Part shown: piece after piece, positions 62,501 through 64,000 of the stretch
How positions within the stretch are numbered: the stretch's first letter is position 1
How the letters are laid out: each line of letters starts with the position of its first letter
Origin: Morella rubra
Lineage: Eukaryota; Streptophyta; Magnoliopsida; Fagales; Myricaceae
Assembly: GCA_003952965.2 (NCBI GenBank)
Contig: CM025856.1
Location: 2,621,127-2,685,126 of the forward strand
Length of the DNA stretch: 64,000 bases
Reading direction: 5' to 3'
Program-made: the position numbers and the translations under genes
Notes under the pieces: generated by a model
The model's input: the letters and a program-made list of their open reading frames with translations, nothing else
Databases searched by the model: none
What the model was told of the DNA's origin: nothing

Positions 62501-63446
62501 GAATGTTTTAATATTATATTATATATACAATATGGTTGTCTTTTAATGTGTATTTGCGAGACTTTTCTCTGAGGTGCATGTTTCAGTGCTGGCAATGCAT
62601 GGCCATGCTGAATGCAAATTACGGGCAGTTATTTTCAGACCCAAAAAGGCATTTAAACATCACCGACAACAAAGTTTACTGTAGAATTCATTTCAGATTG
62701 AGCTTATAGCATCAATTGAGTAGACTTTTCACCTCTAGTGCGGCAATGTTCTTTCAATCAATCGAGAAACCTTTTTATCTACTCATGTCTAGACAAGAAA
62801 TTCGTAAAATTCTCTCTCGATCGAGACAGAAAGGTAGAACTTTAATCCATGATTTCTCATCTACCAAAACTTGTAGGAGCGAGTCTAACACCGAACCAAT
62901 TACCCCCTTCAATAGCCAACGAACAATAAGTTAAAATTTCAAACGAAGACAAAAACAGGAATCCGCTCTAAAATCCTATAGATTACGATTAGTGGCCCGA
63001 AGAAGTGGCAAAGGCGACTTCAGAATTCTGTGTTCATGAAAAGAAGAACAAAAACAAATCCTGATCGTACGTGTGACATTCCGGGCTAGCTACAAGAATG
63101 TGTGGAACAGAGAAATTCAGTCTCGTACTCCAAATGTCTTTAATGCAAAAAATTCTTGTAACTCCAAGAACCACATATATATAGTTCAAAATTCTAGAAA
63201 GCTTTATTTTTTGTCTAGATTCTTTCCATGTACATATTCCATTGATAGAGACTAGAAATAATTTGCACCTGCGCCCATATTACATTCGTACATTTGGAGG
63301 AGAAAAACAAAAAATCCAGTGCTACCCAGTGCAATGGCAGAGCCAATTACTGCCTGTCAAGCTTTTATGACTGGCTAGCTCTGCAACTTGAAAATGACAA
63401 CAAAGAAGGAAGGAGATAACTCAGAGCAAATTATACAAATCTTTCA
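62501..63446. other. Intergenic or 3' flank, nothing recognised
   Basis: Only short frames. If the candidate terminal exon at 63447 is real, the right part of this stretch is its 3' untranslated region. Confidence 0.4.
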
Positions 63447-63630
63447 TTAATTAGCTTCCACCCATTCAAGCTGGCTGATGCTGATATTTACTAAGGAACG
63501 TCCATGAAGAAGAAGAATAAAAACAAACAGAAGGGAAGCCACTACTGGTGAAGAGGATTCAAGTCCCATTAAATGGGCCTTTGCAATACGATCATGGTAA
63601 TGAATACGCTTTGATGGAATATCCTGACAC
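63447..63630 (-). CDS. Possible terminal exon of a membrane or GPI-type protein running off the right edge
   Basis: On the minus strand an acceptor-like CTTGGCAG precedes 63630, followed by an open frame of about 60 codons to a stop at 63447: CQDIPSKRIHYHDRIAKAH, then a hydrophobic stretch SPVVASLLFVFILLLHG and a polar tail. The hydrophobic segment near the C-terminus would suit a membrane anchor or GPI signal. I do not recognise the family, and the upstream exons would lie partly beyond 64000. It may be a chance frame. Confidence 0.3.
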
Positions 63631-63948
63631 CTGCCAAGATTGTCGACAATCCAAATCAATATGCAATAATTTCGCGCTTTCGAATTGTTGACATTTCACC
63701 TATGCTAGCTCTTGCAAGATTAATTAGTTAACTGGTAAAGACCCCCCATGATATCAGGCCTGAATCAATCTTTTTATCAGTAGGCCGAAAGAAAACGAAG
63801 GAAGCAAATAAATTTGATTGAAATTATAATAAATATTCTCCCAACCTTATGTTGCTTATCTTGTGTGCTTGGCATGCTATTACATGGATAGGTGAAGGCA
63901 GACGCAAGATTTACCCATAGAAAAAACAGTGAATAATAATCTGCCAAT

Positions 63949-63979
<31 letters not shown>

Positions 63980-64000
63980 GCTCAATTTTCTGTGTGAAAG

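Overview
The window looks like nuclear DNA from a eudicot, probably a woody rosid. Evidence for this is spliced genes with GT-AG introns, long AT-rich intergenic DNA, and many small foldback transposons. A Fagales-like genome is only a guess from the style of the dispersed repeats. I found no bacterial operons, CRISPR arrays, tRNAs or rRNAs.

Layout: 1-5540 is an AT-rich, G-over-C-skewed stretch with no recognisable gene. On the minus strand at 7652-8641 are the first three exons of a chloroplast-type branched-chain amino-acid aminotransferase (BCAT). They carry an apparent 2-bp frameshift in exon 2 and no later exons are visible, so I call it a broken or truncated gene. A complete 8-exon minus-strand gene for the nuclear-lamina-like protein CRWN4 spans 10926-19312 (1102 aa); its 3-kb first intron holds a 1418-bp hAT-type element with a perfect 8-bp target-site duplication. 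At 22901-23404 is an intronless secreted PR-1-like (CAP) gene. A 5'-truncated LINE fragment with a snap-back inverted repeat at its end follows (24468-25454), then a 368-bp MITE. A complete 10-exon minus-strand S28 prolyl carboxypeptidase gene (516 aa) spans 26607-30774.

From 30.8 to 41.5 kb there is gene-poor DNA with foldback elements and tandem duplications. A plus-strand HD-Zip class II gene (3 exons, 264 aa, HAT22/HAT9 type) lies at 41476-42628. A second gene-poor block follows, then a tiny plus-strand CLE peptide-hormone gene (51417-51599, 60 aa) with an unusual Ala at peptide position 7. After another 7 kb without recognisable genes comes a 4-exon minus-strand XTH gene (58908-60108, 291 aa). 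The last 4 kb contains MITEs, an inserted poly(A)-tailed segment flanked by an unusually long duplication, and a possible terminal exon of a gene running off the right edge.

The genes do not form a pathway; this is an ordinary mixture of housekeeping, cell-wall, signalling and regulatory genes. All exon models were read by hand from splice sites, phase and family resemblance, and the five multi-exon or single-exon intact genes close in frame. I found no convincing novel multi-gene system. The points most worth a second look are the broken BCAT, the divergent CLE peptide, the triple-palindrome cluster near 23.7 kb, the long-duplication insertion near 62 kb, and the transposon junction structures.
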